NCBI GenBank assembly: GCA_026707745.1
Contig: JAPOWG010000011.1
Coordinates: forward strand, 186,001 to 250,000
Source: Chloroflexota bacterium
GTDB taxonomy: Bacteria; Chloroflexota; Anaerolineae; Aggregatilineales; Phototrophicaceae
DNA length: 64,000 nucleotides
Direction of reading: 5' to 3'
Within the stretch, counting starts at the first letter, position 1. Every line of letters starts with the position of its first letter. A model generated the notes under the pieces. It did no database searches. It was given only the letters and a program-made list of their open reading frames with translations, and was not told the origin of the DNA. Below are positions 17,241-28,583 of this stretch, in pieces. A program made the position numbers and the translations under genes.

Positions 17241-18047
17241 CTCCGTTTGATACGAGACTCAAACTTCCGAAATGGTTCCAGAAATATGGCGACGGATTGC
17301 GCCATATTCGAAGCCGTTTCCGCGGGTCGACAGCCGCCGACCATGCGACTCTATGGTTGGGAGCCGATGTGCCTCTCCTTAGGTTACGGCCAGCGATCGC
17401 GCGATGTCGATATGGATCGTTTGCGCGCGCGAGGCTGGCAGCTTGTGCGCCGGCCGACGGGCGGCAAGGCGATTCTACACGGCGATGAACTGACATACAG
17501 TCTGTGCCTGCCAATCGATCATCCCTTGGCCGCCGGCCAACTTGTCGATAGCTACCGGCGTATTGGCGAGGGATTGGCGAGTGGCTTGGAAGGCCTGGGG
17601 TTGACAATCAATGCTGCGCTCCAGGATCGGCGGGACAACAAGGGGGCGGGTCCCGTCTGTTTTGAAATCGCGTCTCATTACGAGATTACCGTCGCCGGCC
17701 GCAAGCTGGTTGGCAGCGCGCAGATGCGCCGCAAGGCTGGGATACTACAACATGGGACGATCCCGATCCGCGGCGATGTCGGGCGCATTTGCGATGTCTT
17801 GAGTTTCGCGCGCGAAGAGGAACGAGAATCGCAGCGGCAGAGCGTGCGCGAGCGCGCCGTGACGCTGGAATCGACAATGGAATCTCCACCAAGCTGGGAC
17901 GATGTCGCCGACGCCATTGCCAGGGGAGTCGAGCAGGCATATGGTTATAAGATCCTATGCCAGGAACTCAGCCACGACGAAATTGATCGAATGGAGACCC
18001 TGATGGCCGAACGGTTTGCCAACCCTGATTGGACTGCCAAGCGCTAA
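17232..18047 (+). CDS. lipM: Lipoyl/octanoyl transferase, LipM-like (BPL/LPL domain)
   Basis: 271 residues from ATG 17232, with AAGGCGG 5 bases upstream; the longer frame from 17160 lacks a site. The biotin/lipoate protein ligase fold shows RRPTGGKAILHGDELTYS (73-90), PVCFEIASHYEITVAGRKLVGSAQMR with a Cys at 143 and Lys at 158. The Cys in this x-C-F-E-x context corresponds to the acyl-carrying Cys of LipM (octanoyl-ACP to GcvH transferase), while lipoate ligases of the LplA type use ATP and lack it. It would start assembly of the lipoyl cofactor. No lipA or GcvH gene is visible in the window. Confidence 0.8.
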   Translation: MPQLRLIRDSNFRNGSRNMATDCAIFEAVSAGRQPPTMRLYGWEPMCLSLGYGQRSRDVDMDRLRARGWQLVRRPTGGKAILHGDELTYSLCLPIDHPLAAGQLVDSYRRIGEGLASGLEGLGLTINAALQDRRDNKGAGPVCFEIASHYEITVAGRKLVGSAQMRRKAGILQHGTIPIRGDVGRICDVLSFAREEERESQRQSVRERAVTLESTMESPPSWDDVADAIARGVEQAYGYKILCQELSHDEIDRMETLMAERFANPDWTAKR

Positions 18048-18116
18048 GCGCGGCGGAGACCCGGTAGGCGCTGTCGATATGAGAATATCGAAGGCGGCTC
18101 GGCGTCAGTCTCCATC

Positions 18117-19346
18117 TCAGTGGACGCGCAGCAATAGTCCCTTAAGATATTCCCCTTCGGGGAAGGTCAGCGCCACTGGATGATCGGGCGCAGCGGAGAG
18201 CTGTTCGACGATCTGCGCTTGGCGCCCGGAATCCGCCAGAGCCGCGAATACGATCTTTTGAAACAGGTCTCGACTAATGGCGCCGGAACAGGAAAAGGTC
18301 ATCATGTAGCCGCCCTCTTTGACCAGTCGAAAGGCGTTAAGGTTGAGATCTTTGTAGCCGCGCGCCGCGCGAGCAACTTGTCTTTTGTGCCCCGCAAACT
18401 TCGGCGGGTCCAGCACGACATAATCAAATTGCGCTCCTGCGCCGACGCAATAGCGGAGGTAATCGAATCCATCCGCCTGAATGTGCTCGGCAGAAGGGCC
18501 TGACGAGCGCTTGTCGTATTCGTTGAGCGCAAAGTTTTTTTCCGCCAGTTCAAGAGCCGCGCGCGAGGAATCCACATTGACAGCGCGCAAGTCGCTGTCC
18601 CTTTGCGCCGCGATCGCGAAGCCTCCGCTATAGCTGAAAAGGTTTAGCAGACTAGGCGGACTGTCGCTCGCGCTGGCGTTGCTTTGTACAAGATCATGCA
18701 GCTTTTGTCGATTGCGGCGCTGATCGAGATAGAATCCGGTCTTGTGGCCTCGGACAATATCCACGTGATATAGCGCGCCTTCGTTCAACACAAGACTGTC
18801 GGGCGGCGATCCGCCGACTAGAGATCCGACGGTTTGATCCAGCCCTTCCTGCCGACGCAGGTCGATATCACTGCGTTCAAAGACATGCTCGGCGTCAAAC
18901 TGCGATTGCAGGATATCCGCGATTTTGTCCTTGTGCCGGTCGATAAAGAGCGTCTGCGCTTGCAAGACGTAGCAATCGCCATAAAGATCAAGCACGAGGC
19001 CGGGCATGTAGTCATTTTCGGCGTTGACGATGCGACATGCGCGATTGTCCGGAAGTCCCGCGCCGGGGTGGTTTTGGGCGCGCGACTGCCAAGCTCGGCT
19101 GAGCATTCGCCCCCACCAAGCGTCGTCGATGGCCTCGTCTTCCCAGGTCAGGATACGGACCTGGATCTGTGACTTGGAATTCCAGTAACCGCGAGCCAGA
19201 AAACGGTCTTTGTGATCGACGACCGTGACAAGCCGGCCGTCCACCGCATTGGCCGCGGTTGATACGGCGCCGGAGAAGATCCAGGGATGTCGATTACGGA
19301 TCGGTTTCTCGCGCCCTTTTTTGATCGTGATTTTGGCGGTGGCCAT
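18117..19346 (-). CDS. rlmI: 23S rRNA (cytosine-C5) methyltransferase, RlmI-type
   Basis: 409 residues. An N-terminal PUA domain (ITIKKGREKPIRNRHPWIFSGAV) precedes an EEHEE-like domain and a Rossmann methyltransferase: LLNLFSYSGGFAIAA for S-adenosylmethionine binding, VVLDPPKFAG as the catalytic D-P-P motif, and MMTFSCSG with the Cys nucleophile. It methylates a cytosine of 23S rRNA in the family member studied in E. coli; the exact target here is inferred. It is the last gene of a four-gene leftward operon and starts 4 bases after the ligA stop codon. Confidence 0.92.
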   Translation of the reverse strand: MATAKITIKKGREKPIRNRHPWIFSGAVSTAANAVDGRLVTVVDHKDRFLARGYWNSKSQIQVRILTWEDEAIDDAWWGRMLSRAWQSRAQNHPGAGLPDNRACRIVNAENDYMPGLVLDLYGDCYVLQAQTLFIDRHKDKIADILQSQFDAEHVFERSDIDLRRQEGLDQTVGSLVGGSPPDSLVLNEGALYHVDIVRGHKTGFYLDQRRNRQKLHDLVQSNASASDSPPSLLNLFSYSGGFAIAAQRDSDLRAVNVDSSRAALELAEKNFALNEYDKRSSGPSAEHIQADGFDYLRYCVGAGAQFDYVVLDPPKFAGHKRQVARAARGYKDLNLNAFRLVKEGGYMMTFSCSGAISRDLFQKIVFAALADSGRQAQIVEQLSAAPDHPVALTFPEGEYLKGLLLRVH

Positions 19347-19349
19347 GCG

Positions 19350-21623
<2,274 letters not shown>

Positions 21624-21627
21624 TCAT

Positions 21628-22317
21628 CTATGAAATCACTTGCAGATAGTTCGCCACTGCCCAGCCTTCCACCTGGAATTGCCTGTCTCTCACTTTCCAC
21701 CAACTGAAGCCGTCCGCTTCCCGGGGTCCGCCAATGATGTCGAAGGGTGATCCCTCCGGCGCGCGGAAAAGGATTTGACTGCCGGTTAAGCCGGGCACGT
21801 TGCGAATGTTCAATTCCTGGTTTCCCACGCCGGAAACCTCGACGCCGGCGCCGACTGTAATGGGAACGGGAGTAGGAACGAAAGCCACCGTAGGCAATAT
21901 CGGTCCCTCCATCGCAAGGTCCGCCGGCGCTTGCTGGGCAATGACAACCTCGACCTCGTCATTTGTCGCCGGACGCTTGACTTCGTCGGCGTCCTTCTGG
22001 ATCGCTTCGCTGATCTTGGCTGGATCGGCGACTACGATCTGTATAAGCGGCTCGGCATGGGGAAGGGAATCTCCAGCTCTCAGGGAAACCAGCGTCAGGA
22101 CCAGGCCTGCTGACAAGACCAGCGCAGTCAACAGAGTGAATCCCAGGGACCACAATGGAAGATAAAGCGGACTTGCAGTCCGTTTTCGGGGGCGGTCCGG
22201 CCTTCCCGGAGATCGCCGTGAAGGAAGCAATTGCCTTCCATAAGCAGCCCCGGTGGGGCGCGAATCGCTGGAAGGCCTAAAATCGGGCAGACTGGGTTGC
22301 GGACTTTCTTCGACCAT
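21628..22317 (-). CDS. Single-pass membrane protein with outside SH3-like domain, function unknown
   Basis: 229 residues. A basic, proline-rich cytoplasmic head (about 50 residues, RRSPGRPDRPRKR) is followed by one helix (LYLPLWSLGFTLLTALVLSAGLVLTLV) and an outside region of low complexity (VAFVPTPVPITVG) ending in a bacterial SH3 fold: LNIRNVPGLTGSQILFRAPEGSPFDIIGGP ... WWKVRDRQFQVEGWAVANYLQVIS. SH3-like domains of this kind often bind peptidoglycan or other envelope polymers. It lies between polX and ligA with gaps of 14-16 bases and is co-transcribed with them, which does not explain its function. Confidence 0.65.
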   Translation of the reverse strand: MVEESPQPSLPDFRPSSDSRPTGAAYGRQLLPSRRSPGRPDRPRKRTASPLYLPLWSLGFTLLTALVLSAGLVLTLVSLRAGDSLPHAEPLIQIVVADPAKISEAIQKDADEVKRPATNDEVEVVIAQQAPADLAMEGPILPTVAFVPTPVPITVGAGVEVSGVGNQELNIRNVPGLTGSQILFRAPEGSPFDIIGGPREADGFSWWKVRDRQFQVEGWAVANYLQVIS

Positions 22318-22331
22318 GGCAGTTGCTATGT

Positions 22332-24092
22332 CTACTGATTCTTGTCCTTGATCCAGGCGCTGAAGCGATCGAAGGACCAGGTATTGACGACGTGACGCGC
22401 TTCGACCCAGCCGCGTCGGGCGTTGCTAATGCCATAGTCCAGCAGGTCGAGGTGCGCCACGCGATGGGCGTCGGTGTTGATGGCGAGCAAGGCGCCCATG
22501 TCCTTGGCCAAGCGCGCCAACTCCGGCTTGAGATCGAGACGCAGCGGATTGGCGTTGATCTCCAGGATCGTATTGGTCTCACTTGCAGCGCGCAGGACGA
22601 CGTCCCAGTCCGCGTCTACCGCTTCTCGGTTCGGGAATTGCCGCGCTGACGGATGCCCGATCATATCCACATGGGGATTGTTGATGGCATTGAGCAAGCG
22701 CATCGTGACTTGCTCGCGCTTCTGACCTAAGCCAACGTGCAAGGAAGCGATCACAAAATCCAATCCCGCCAATATGTCATCGGGGAAGTCGAGCTCCCCG
22801 TCGGCGCGGATATCCACCTCGCTCCCAGCCAAGATTTGGATCTCGTCGCCCAGCGCGTCGTTGACTTGCCGGACTTCTTGAACTTGTTCCAACAGCCGCT
22901 CGACAGTGAGGCCGTTGGCGATACCCAGGCTGCGCGAGTGATCGGTGATGACGATGTACTTAAGGCCACGCTGGATACAGGCTTCCGCCATTTCCCGTAT
23001 GGAGTCCTTGCCGTCGCTATAGGTGGTATGCATGTGCAAGTCGGCGACGATGTCGTCTCTCGTGATCAATCGCGGCAATTGATGATTTTGGGCCGCTTCA
23101 ATCTCGCCCGCATCCTCGCGCAGTTCCGGCGGCACGTATTGCATGCCCAAAGTCGCGTAGACTTTTTCTTCGCTGTCGCAGAGGATCTTGGGTGCGGATT
23201 CTAGGATCACTTTATTTTCGTCCACCGGGCTCAAGGCGTGTTCGTTTAGGCTTAAGCCCTGGTCAAGCGCAATTTGCCGCATTTTGACGTTATGCGCCAG
23301 ACTGCCCGTGAAATAGTTGAGCGCCGTACCCCAACGCGCCGCTTCCAGGACGCGCACATCGACCTGCAAGCCGGAGAGCAATTCCACCGAGCTCTTGGTG
23401 GGCCCGTGACCGAGGACCCTGGCGACGTTTTCCATGCCGACAAAGCAGTCCATAATAGGCCCGGCCTGGTCGCTGGCGACGAGAATATCGACATCGCCGA
23501 TGGTTTCTCGACCGCGGCGGATGCTGCCGGCCAGCGCGCCGGCGCCCGCTTCTGGCAAAGCTAAGAGCAGGTCGAGGATCTGTTGCGCTGCTGGCAGGGC
23601 GTCGCCGATTGACGCGCGCCCGGTTTGCCGAGACAAAGCCTCAATGCCGTCAAGAATCTTCTGCTGGCTCTTTTTGCCCATACCGGGCAGCCCGGCCAAT
23701 TGCTCGGCGGTTGCTGCCGCGTGCAATTGTTCGACGTTGATGATGTCCAACTGCTCCCAGAAGAGCTTCGCCTTCTTCGGTCCCACGCCGTTGATGTGCA
23801 TGATCTCGACCAGGCCTTCGGGGATCTCGGCTTTGAGGCGATTGTAGAAGTCCAGTTCTCCCGTCTCCAGCATCTCGTCGATCTTGGCGGCGATCGTCTT
23901 GCCGATATTGCTGAGATCAGTCAGGGCCCCTTCGGCGGAAATGACGCGTAAATCGCGCGGCACCGCGCGAATCGTCTCGGCTGCGCGCCGGTAGGACAAA
24001 ACGCGATGAATATTGTCACCGCGGATTTGCAACATATCGGCGCAACGCTCAAAAATATCCGCGATCTCTCTGTTGTTGAGGCTCAATTCCAA
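22332..24092 (-). CDS. polX: DNA polymerase X family / PHP domain protein (PolX)
   Basis: 586 residues, the standard length for bacterial PolX. N-terminal 8-kDa-like and helix-hairpin-helix region (ADMLQIRGDNIHRVLSYRRAAETIR; INGVGPKKAKLFWEQL; LPGMGKKSQQKI), polymerase palm with GSIRRGRETIGDVDILV (the two catalytic Asp in G-D-x-D) and third Asp in LQVDVRVLE, then a C-terminal PHP phosphoesterase domain (VADLHMHTTYSDGKDSIREM; YIVITDHSRSL; AGSEVDIRADGELDFPDD; INTDAHR). It fills gaps in base excision repair and the PHP part gives 3'-5' exonuclease or AP endonuclease activity in studied homologues. First gene of the repair operon, divergent from the trp T-box. Confidence 0.95.
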   Translation of the reverse strand: MELSLNNREIADIFERCADMLQIRGDNIHRVLSYRRAAETIRAVPRDLRVISAEGALTDLSNIGKTIAAKIDEMLETGELDFYNRLKAEIPEGLVEIMHINGVGPKKAKLFWEQLDIINVEQLHAAATAEQLAGLPGMGKKSQQKILDGIEALSRQTGRASIGDALPAAQQILDLLLALPEAGAGALAGSIRRGRETIGDVDILVASDQAGPIMDCFVGMENVARVLGHGPTKSSVELLSGLQVDVRVLEAARWGTALNYFTGSLAHNVKMRQIALDQGLSLNEHALSPVDENKVILESAPKILCDSEEKVYATLGMQYVPPELREDAGEIEAAQNHQLPRLITRDDIVADLHMHTTYSDGKDSIREMAEACIQRGLKYIVITDHSRSLGIANGLTVERLLEQVQEVRQVNDALGDEIQILAGSEVDIRADGELDFPDDILAGLDFVIASLHVGLGQKREQVTMRLLNAINNPHVDMIGHPSARQFPNREAVDADWDVVLRAASETNTILEINANPLRLDLKPELARLAKDMGALLAINTDAHRVAHLDLLDYGISNARRGWVEARHVVNTWSFDRFSAWIKDKNQ

Positions 24093-24193
24093 CTCCCGTG
24101 TTCAGGATAGGTTTTAGAACGCATATTCGAGCTAAGTATACCAAATCTTTGCCTAGGGACAAAGGAGATTTATGCTGCCACAATCACAGACGC

Positions 24194-24222
24194 TTGACAC
24201 AACCGGCAGGACAGGCTAGCAT
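24194..24222 (+). promoter_or_regulatory. Promoter of the trp operon
   Basis: -35 TTGACA (24194-24199), 17-base spacer, -10 TAGCAT (24217-24222); the transcript would start near 24229, giving a leader of about 310 bases. Confidence 0.7.
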
Positions 24223-24249
24223 GGTTGCAATTGCATATCCAATGAAAGA

Positions 24250-24517
24250 CTGTGAACCAGAGTAGTACGCATCGTCGCGGTGTACAGAGAATCGCTAGTA
24301 GCTGTGAATGCGAGACAACCAGCGATGCGGAATGGACTGGGGAGTTGCGCAGGTGAAAGGGTGGACCGAGTAGCTTGCGACGGTGAGCGCTCCGTTATCT
24401 AGGCGCGGGATATCGATCGTGAGGTCTGTATCCGCAGAGCGATCTGCCCTGGGCAGATAATCAAGGTGGTACCGCGGGAACCCTTCTCGTCCTTGAATGG
24501 ATGATTCGGGTTTTTTT
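24250..24517 (+). promoter_or_regulatory. T-box riboswitch, tRNA-Trp specific, controlling trpE onward
   Basis: The conserved T-box sequence AAGGTGGTACCGCGG is at 24463-24477, followed by CTTCTCGTCC as in other T-boxes. About 130 bases upstream, stem I shows the usual GCGGAA-specifier context: GAA, then TGG at 24333-24335, the tryptophan codon, then AC. The bases of the T-box loop would pair with the uncharged 3' end of tRNA-Trp and favour an antiterminator over the terminator at 24492-24517. The specifier fits the genes behind it. Stem I outlines (AGTAGT..., AGAGAATCGCTAGTAG) are recognised but not folded in full. Confidence 0.92.
24492..24517 (+). terminator. Terminator of the trp T-box
   Basis: CTTGAAT (24492-24498) pairs with ATTCGGG (24504-24510), two G-U pairs, loop GGATG, followed by seven T. 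A further AACCC (24479-24483) could extend pairing with GGGTT. Moderately stable, as usual for a regulated terminator. Confidence 0.75.
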
Positions 24518-24538
24518 GATTTTAGGGGGAGGCTGCCA

Positions 24539-26059
24539 ATGCTGAATGTGACAGATCTAGCGCGACAAGACATTAAACCGACCCGCGAAGAAATCTACGC
24601 GCATTTTGAAAAGGGCGACCACGTGCCAGTCTATCGCACGCTGCTTGCTGATTTGGAAACGCCGGTCAGTGTTTATATGAAACTGAAAGAGGCGGGCAAA
24701 CCGGCATTTTTGCTGGAGAGCGTCGAAGGCGGCGAACAAGCCGGACGTTATTCCTTTATTGGCGTGAATCCCAAGGGTGTGCTGGCCGTCAAGGACAATA
24801 TGGTTCACTTCGAGCGCGATGGGCGGAAGACGAGCTATCCCATTCCCGCGGGCCAAGACCCGTTGCATGTCATCAAGGCTCACTTTGAGAATGTGAATCC
24901 GGTGCCGCTTGAAGGATTGCCTCGCCTGGTCGGCGGCGCGGTCGGCTATATGTCCTACGATATCGTGCGCTATTTCGAGGATTTGCCGGCGACCGCGTCT
25001 GATGACCTGCGCGTGCCGACGGTGGCCTTCATGCTGCCGGATACGCTGGTCATATTCGATCGCGTCAAACATCAATTGATCGTGCTGGCAAACGCGCATA
25101 ACACCGGGGATCCTGATGCCGCTTACGACCGAGCAATCGCCAGCATTGATCAGATTATCGAGGCTTTGGCGCGGCCGATGGAACATCATGCCTACGTGGC
25201 GCCCGCGGGCATCCATCATGGCGACCTCGTTTCCAACGTTGGACAGCATGTCCACGAAGACCGCGTCCGCAAGGCGAAAGAATACATCCGCGACGGCGAT
25301 GCCTTCCAAATCGTGCTGGCGCAGCGCTTCAGTCGACAGACGACAGCGATTCCCTTGCAGATTTATCGCGCCTTGCGCGCGACCAATCCATCACCCTATA
25401 TGTTTTTGCTGGAGTTCAATGACGACTTGAACTTGGTTGGCGCCTCGCCGGAGATGCTCGTGCGCCTGGAAGATGGCATCGCTTACAATCGACCATTGGC
25501 GGGAACACGGCGGCGCGGGGTAAACGAGCAAGAAGATTTGCAACTGGAGGAAGAACTGATAAACGATCCCAAAGAGCGGGCCGAGCATGTGATGCTGGTT
25601 GACCTGGGCCGCAATGATCTAGGGCGTGTCTGCGATTATGGAACCGTCAAAGTGACCAAGATGATGTATATCGAACGCTATTCGCATGTGATGCACATAG
25701 TGAGCCAGGTCGAAGGCGTAATCCGCCAGAATATGGACGCCTTTGATTTGCTGCGGGCGACCTTCCCGGCCGGGACGCTGAGCGGGGCGCCTAAAGTGCG
25801 AGCCATGGAGATTATCGAGGAACTGGAGGAGACGCGGCGGGGACCCTACGGTGGCGCTGTCGGCTATTTCAGTTTCGACGGTTCGATGGATATGTGCATC
25901 ACTATTCGCACCTTGCTGATGCAAAACGGAACAATCAGCGTGCAGGCGGGCGGCGGAATCGTCGCCGATAGCGACCCCACTGCCGAATACTACGAGTCAA
26001 TCAACAAAGCGGAAGCGGTGTTTGAAGCCGTCCGGTATGCGGAAGAAGGTCTGACATGA
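24539..26059 (+). CDS. trpE: Anthranilate synthase component I
   Basis: 506 residues from ATG 24539, preceded by GGGGGAGG. TrpE aminates chorismate and releases pyruvate to give anthranilate, with ammonia from TrpG. The N-terminal half has LLESVEGGEQAGRYSFIG, the feedback site region (L-L-E-S motif binding tryptophan), and the C-terminal chorismate-binding half has RPLAGTRRRG, ELINDPKERAEHVMLVDLGRNDLGRV, SHVMHIVSQVEG, FPAGTLSGAPKVRAMEII and YGGAVGYFSFDG, all characteristic. First gene behind the T-box; 52 bases separate it from trpG. Confidence 0.97.
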   Translation: MLNVTDLARQDIKPTREEIYAHFEKGDHVPVYRTLLADLETPVSVYMKLKEAGKPAFLLESVEGGEQAGRYSFIGVNPKGVLAVKDNMVHFERDGRKTSYPIPAGQDPLHVIKAHFENVNPVPLEGLPRLVGGAVGYMSYDIVRYFEDLPATASDDLRVPTVAFMLPDTLVIFDRVKHQLIVLANAHNTGDPDAAYDRAIASIDQIIEALARPMEHHAYVAPAGIHHGDLVSNVGQHVHEDRVRKAKEYIRDGDAFQIVLAQRFSRQTTAIPLQIYRALRATNPSPYMFLLEFNDDLNLVGASPEMLVRLEDGIAYNRPLAGTRRRGVNEQEDLQLEEELINDPKERAEHVMLVDLGRNDLGRVCDYGTVKVTKMMYIERYSHVMHIVSQVEGVIRQNMDAFDLLRATFPAGTLSGAPKVRAMEIIEELEETRRGPYGGAVGYFSFDGSMDMCITIRTLLMQNGTISVQAGGGIVADSDPTAEYYESINKAEAVFEAVRYAEEGLT

Positions 26060-26111
26060 GGCCCGACGTCCATATAACGCGGGGCAAGGAAAAGTTTGAA
26101 GGGAAGCGCAG

Positions 26112-26699
26112 ATGATCCTGGTAATCGACAATTATGACAGTTTCACTTACAACATTGTGCAGGAACTGGGCGAACTGGGCGCGGAGTTGACAGTTTATCG
26201 CAACGACAAAATCACCGTTGACGAGATAAGGGCTCTTAGGCCGGATCGTATAGTGATCTCGCCAGGTCCGGGCTATCCCTGTGACGCCGGCGTATCGCTG
26301 GAATTGATTCGGGAGTTGGGAGCGGCGATTCCTTTGCTGGGCGTTTGCCTGGGGCATCAGGCGATTGGCGAAGCTTATGGCGGGGTGGTTGTGCACGCGC
26401 CGGAACTGATGCATGGCAAGACCAGCATGATCTATCACCAGGGCGACACAATCTTCGGCGACATTCCTGACCCCTTCGAAGCGACGCGCTATCACAGTTT
26501 AATCGTGGAAGAAGAAAGTCTGCCCGAGTGCCTGATGATCACCGCGCGGACGGCCAGCGGCGAAATCATGGGATTTCGACACAAACAACATCCGGTAATC
26601 GGCGTACAGTTTCATCCGGAAAGTATCTTGACAGGTTACGGCATGAAAATGCTGGGCAATTTCCTGCAATTTCAGCCCTTCCAGACGATCGAAGAATAG
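26112..26699 (+). CDS. trpG: Anthranilate synthase component II (glutamine amidotransferase)
   Basis: 195 residues. Class I amidotransferase that hydrolyses glutamine and channels ammonia to TrpE. Seen: [22 protein letters not shown] at the N-terminus, oxyanion region [12 protein letters not shown], nucleophilic Cys in [17 protein letters not shown], and the His-Glu pair in [13 protein letters not shown]. It may also serve p-aminobenzoate synthase, as TrpG/PabA is shared in many bacteria; no pabB is seen here. Start ATG 26112. Confidence 0.96.
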   Translation: MILVIDNYDSFTYNIVQELGELGAELTVYRNDKITVDEIRALRPDRIVISPGPGYPCDAGVSLELIRELGAAIPLLGVCLGHQAIGEAYGGVVVHAPELMHGKTSMIYHQGDTIFGDIPDPFEATRYHSLIVEEESLPECLMITARTASGEIMGFRHKQHPVIGVQFHPESILTGYGMKMLGNFLQFQPFQTIEE

Positions 26700-26718
26700 A
26701 CGGACAAGAGGTGCCGAC

Positions 26719-27768
26719 ATGGCGACGAGAACAATGATAAACATCGCGAACGCAATTGACGGGCTGAGCCGATTTGCGAATTTGCAACCCGACGAAGCCA
26801 AGATGGTCATGCTTCAGATTATGAACGGCGGCGCCAGCGATGCGCAAATTGGCGCTTATTTGATGGCCCTGCGCATGAAAGGCGAAACCATAGAGGAGAT
26901 TACGGGCAGCGCCCGCGCCATGCGCGCGGCGGCCAGCAAGGTCCCGACGAATGTCGAGGGCGATCTGCTGGATACCTGCGGAACCGGCGGCGACAAGTCC
27001 GGCACCTTCAACATCAGTACTACGGTGGCCTTTGTGGCGGCTGCGGCCGGGATTCCCGTCGCCAAGCACGGCAATCGCGCCGCCAGCAGCAAATGCGGCA
27101 GCGCGGACGTCTTGGCGGAACTGGGCGTTAATCTCGATCTCAGCCCGGAGCAGGTTGGCAAATGCGTCGATGATATCGGCATCGGCTTTCTGTTCGCGGT
27201 CAAGTTGCACCCGGCGATGCGCCACGCGATTGGACCGCGGCGGGAGTTGGGTATCCGTACGATCTTCAACATCCTCGGTCCCTTGACCAATCCGGCCGGG
27301 GCACAGCGACAACTGATGGGCGTCTTCGCGCCAGATCTGACCGATTTGCTGGCTCAAGTGCTGCGCGCCCTGGGATCGAAATCAGCGATGGTGGTGAATG
27401 GTTATGGAGGTCTGGACGAACTGACAACCACGGGCCCCAATCGCATCAGTTACTTGCAGGAAGACGGCAAGATCACGCATATTGACGTCGACCCGACTGA
27501 ACTTGGATTCCATGCCGCCCATATCACCGACCTGAAAGGCGACGACGCGCCGACCAATGCCGCCATCCTGCGGTCGGTGTTGTCGGGAGGCGATAGCGGC
27601 GCCAAACGCGATGTTGTGCTGCTTAATGCCGGGGCCGCGATCATGGCTGCCGGCAGGACCGCTTCGATTGCCGACGGCATCGAGGTGGCGCGAGAGGCAA
27701 TTGACAGCGGCAAAGCCATCGGGAAACTCGATCAGCTTATCGACTTGAGCCAAAGCTTGGCCTCATGA
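26719..27768 (+). CDS. trpD: Anthranilate phosphoribosyltransferase
   Basis: 349 residues. Transfers phosphoribosyl from PRPP to anthranilate. Signature segments: DTCGTGGDKSGTFNISTTVAFVAAAAGIPVAKHGNRAASSKCGSADVLAELG (PRPP and magnesium site) and MRHAIGPRRELGIRTIFNILGPLTNPAGA. ATG 26719 has AGAGG 8 bases upstream; an in-frame ATG at 26734 is possible. Its last codon overlaps trpC by four bases (ATGA), so the two are translationally coupled. Confidence 0.97.
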   Translation: MATRTMINIANAIDGLSRFANLQPDEAKMVMLQIMNGGASDAQIGAYLMALRMKGETIEEITGSARAMRAAASKVPTNVEGDLLDTCGTGGDKSGTFNISTTVAFVAAAAGIPVAKHGNRAASSKCGSADVLAELGVNLDLSPEQVGKCVDDIGIGFLFAVKLHPAMRHAIGPRRELGIRTIFNILGPLTNPAGAQRQLMGVFAPDLTDLLAQVLRALGSKSAMVVNGYGGLDELTTTGPNRISYLQEDGKITHIDVDPTELGFHAAHITDLKGDDAPTNAAILRSVLSGGDSGAKRDVVLLNAGAAIMAAGRTASIADGIEVAREAIDSGKAIGKLDQLIDLSQSLAS

Positions 27769-28583
27769 CTTCGCCCTTTGTCACGACTGACACGGTCCTG
27801 GACCGGATCCTCGCCAGAAAAGTCGAGGAAGTTGCCGGACGCAAGTCCGAAACTTCGCTCGCCGCGATGCGAGCCGAGTCGGAAGCCTTTCCTTTTGCGC
27901 CGCGCGACATGGTCGCCGCCTTGAGAACGGACAAAGTCGCCCTGATTGCCGAGGTCAAATGCGCCTCGCCGAGCAAGGGCCTGCTGACGGATGACTTCGC
28001 CCCGGTGATGATCGCGGCAACTTACGCCTTTAACGGCGCGGCAGCGATATCGGTATTGACCGACGCCGACTTTTTCATGGGCAGCCTGCGCTATCTGCGC
28101 GCTGTGCGGGAAGCGGTAGACCTTCCGCTGCTGCGCAAGGACTTCGTGATTGATCCTTTTCAAGTCTACGAGGCGCGGGCGGGCGGGGCTGATACCGTCT
28201 TGTTGATTGTCGCGGCCCTTTCCGACTTGCAATTGGGGGAGCTTCATGCGCTGACGCATGATTGCGGCATGTCCGCCCTGGTCGAGGTGCATAATGAAGT
28301 CGAGATGGAACGCGCTTTGAGGCTCGGTGCCAAATTGATCGGCATCAACAATCGTGATTTGAAGACATTCAACGTGGACCTAGAGACCACCGCGCGACTG
28401 GCCGGGATGGTAGATGACGACGTGGTTCTGGTAGCGGAAAGCGGCATCCGCGATGCCGCCGATGTGCGGAAGATGGGCTCGTTTGGCGCGGATGCTATTT
28501 TGGTCGGCGAATCGCTGGTGAAAGCGCCGGACATGGTAAGCTTGACGCGCCAACTGAGCGGACAGCTGCGGGGGAGCCGATGA
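27765..28583 (+). CDS. trpC: Indole-3-glycerol phosphate synthase
   Basis: 272 residues. TIM-barrel enzyme that closes the indole ring from CdRP. Conserved segments: ILARKVEEV near the start, LIAEVKCASPSKGLL (catalytic Lys and Glu region), LRKDFVIDPFQVYEARAGGADTVLLI (catalytic K), LIGINNRDLKTFNVDLETT and LVAESGIRDAADV. Starts and ends with ATGA overlaps to trpD and trpF. Confidence 0.97.
   Translation: MTSPFVTTDTVLDRILARKVEEVAGRKSETSLAAMRAESEAFPFAPRDMVAALRTDKVALIAEVKCASPSKGLLTDDFAPVMIAATYAFNGAAAISVLTDADFFMGSLRYLRAVREAVDLPLLRKDFVIDPFQVYEARAGGADTVLLIVAALSDLQLGELHALTHDCGMSALVEVHNEVEMERALRLGAKLIGINNRDLKTFNVDLETTARLAGMVDDDVVLVAESGIRDAADVRKMGSFGADAILVGESLVKAPDMVSLTRQLSGQLRGSR

Noticed and set aside
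18048..18116. Terminator between lipM and rlmI
   Set aside because: There are small inverted repeats (GGAGAC/GTCTCC and CGATAT/ATATCG) but no T-run and poor spacing.
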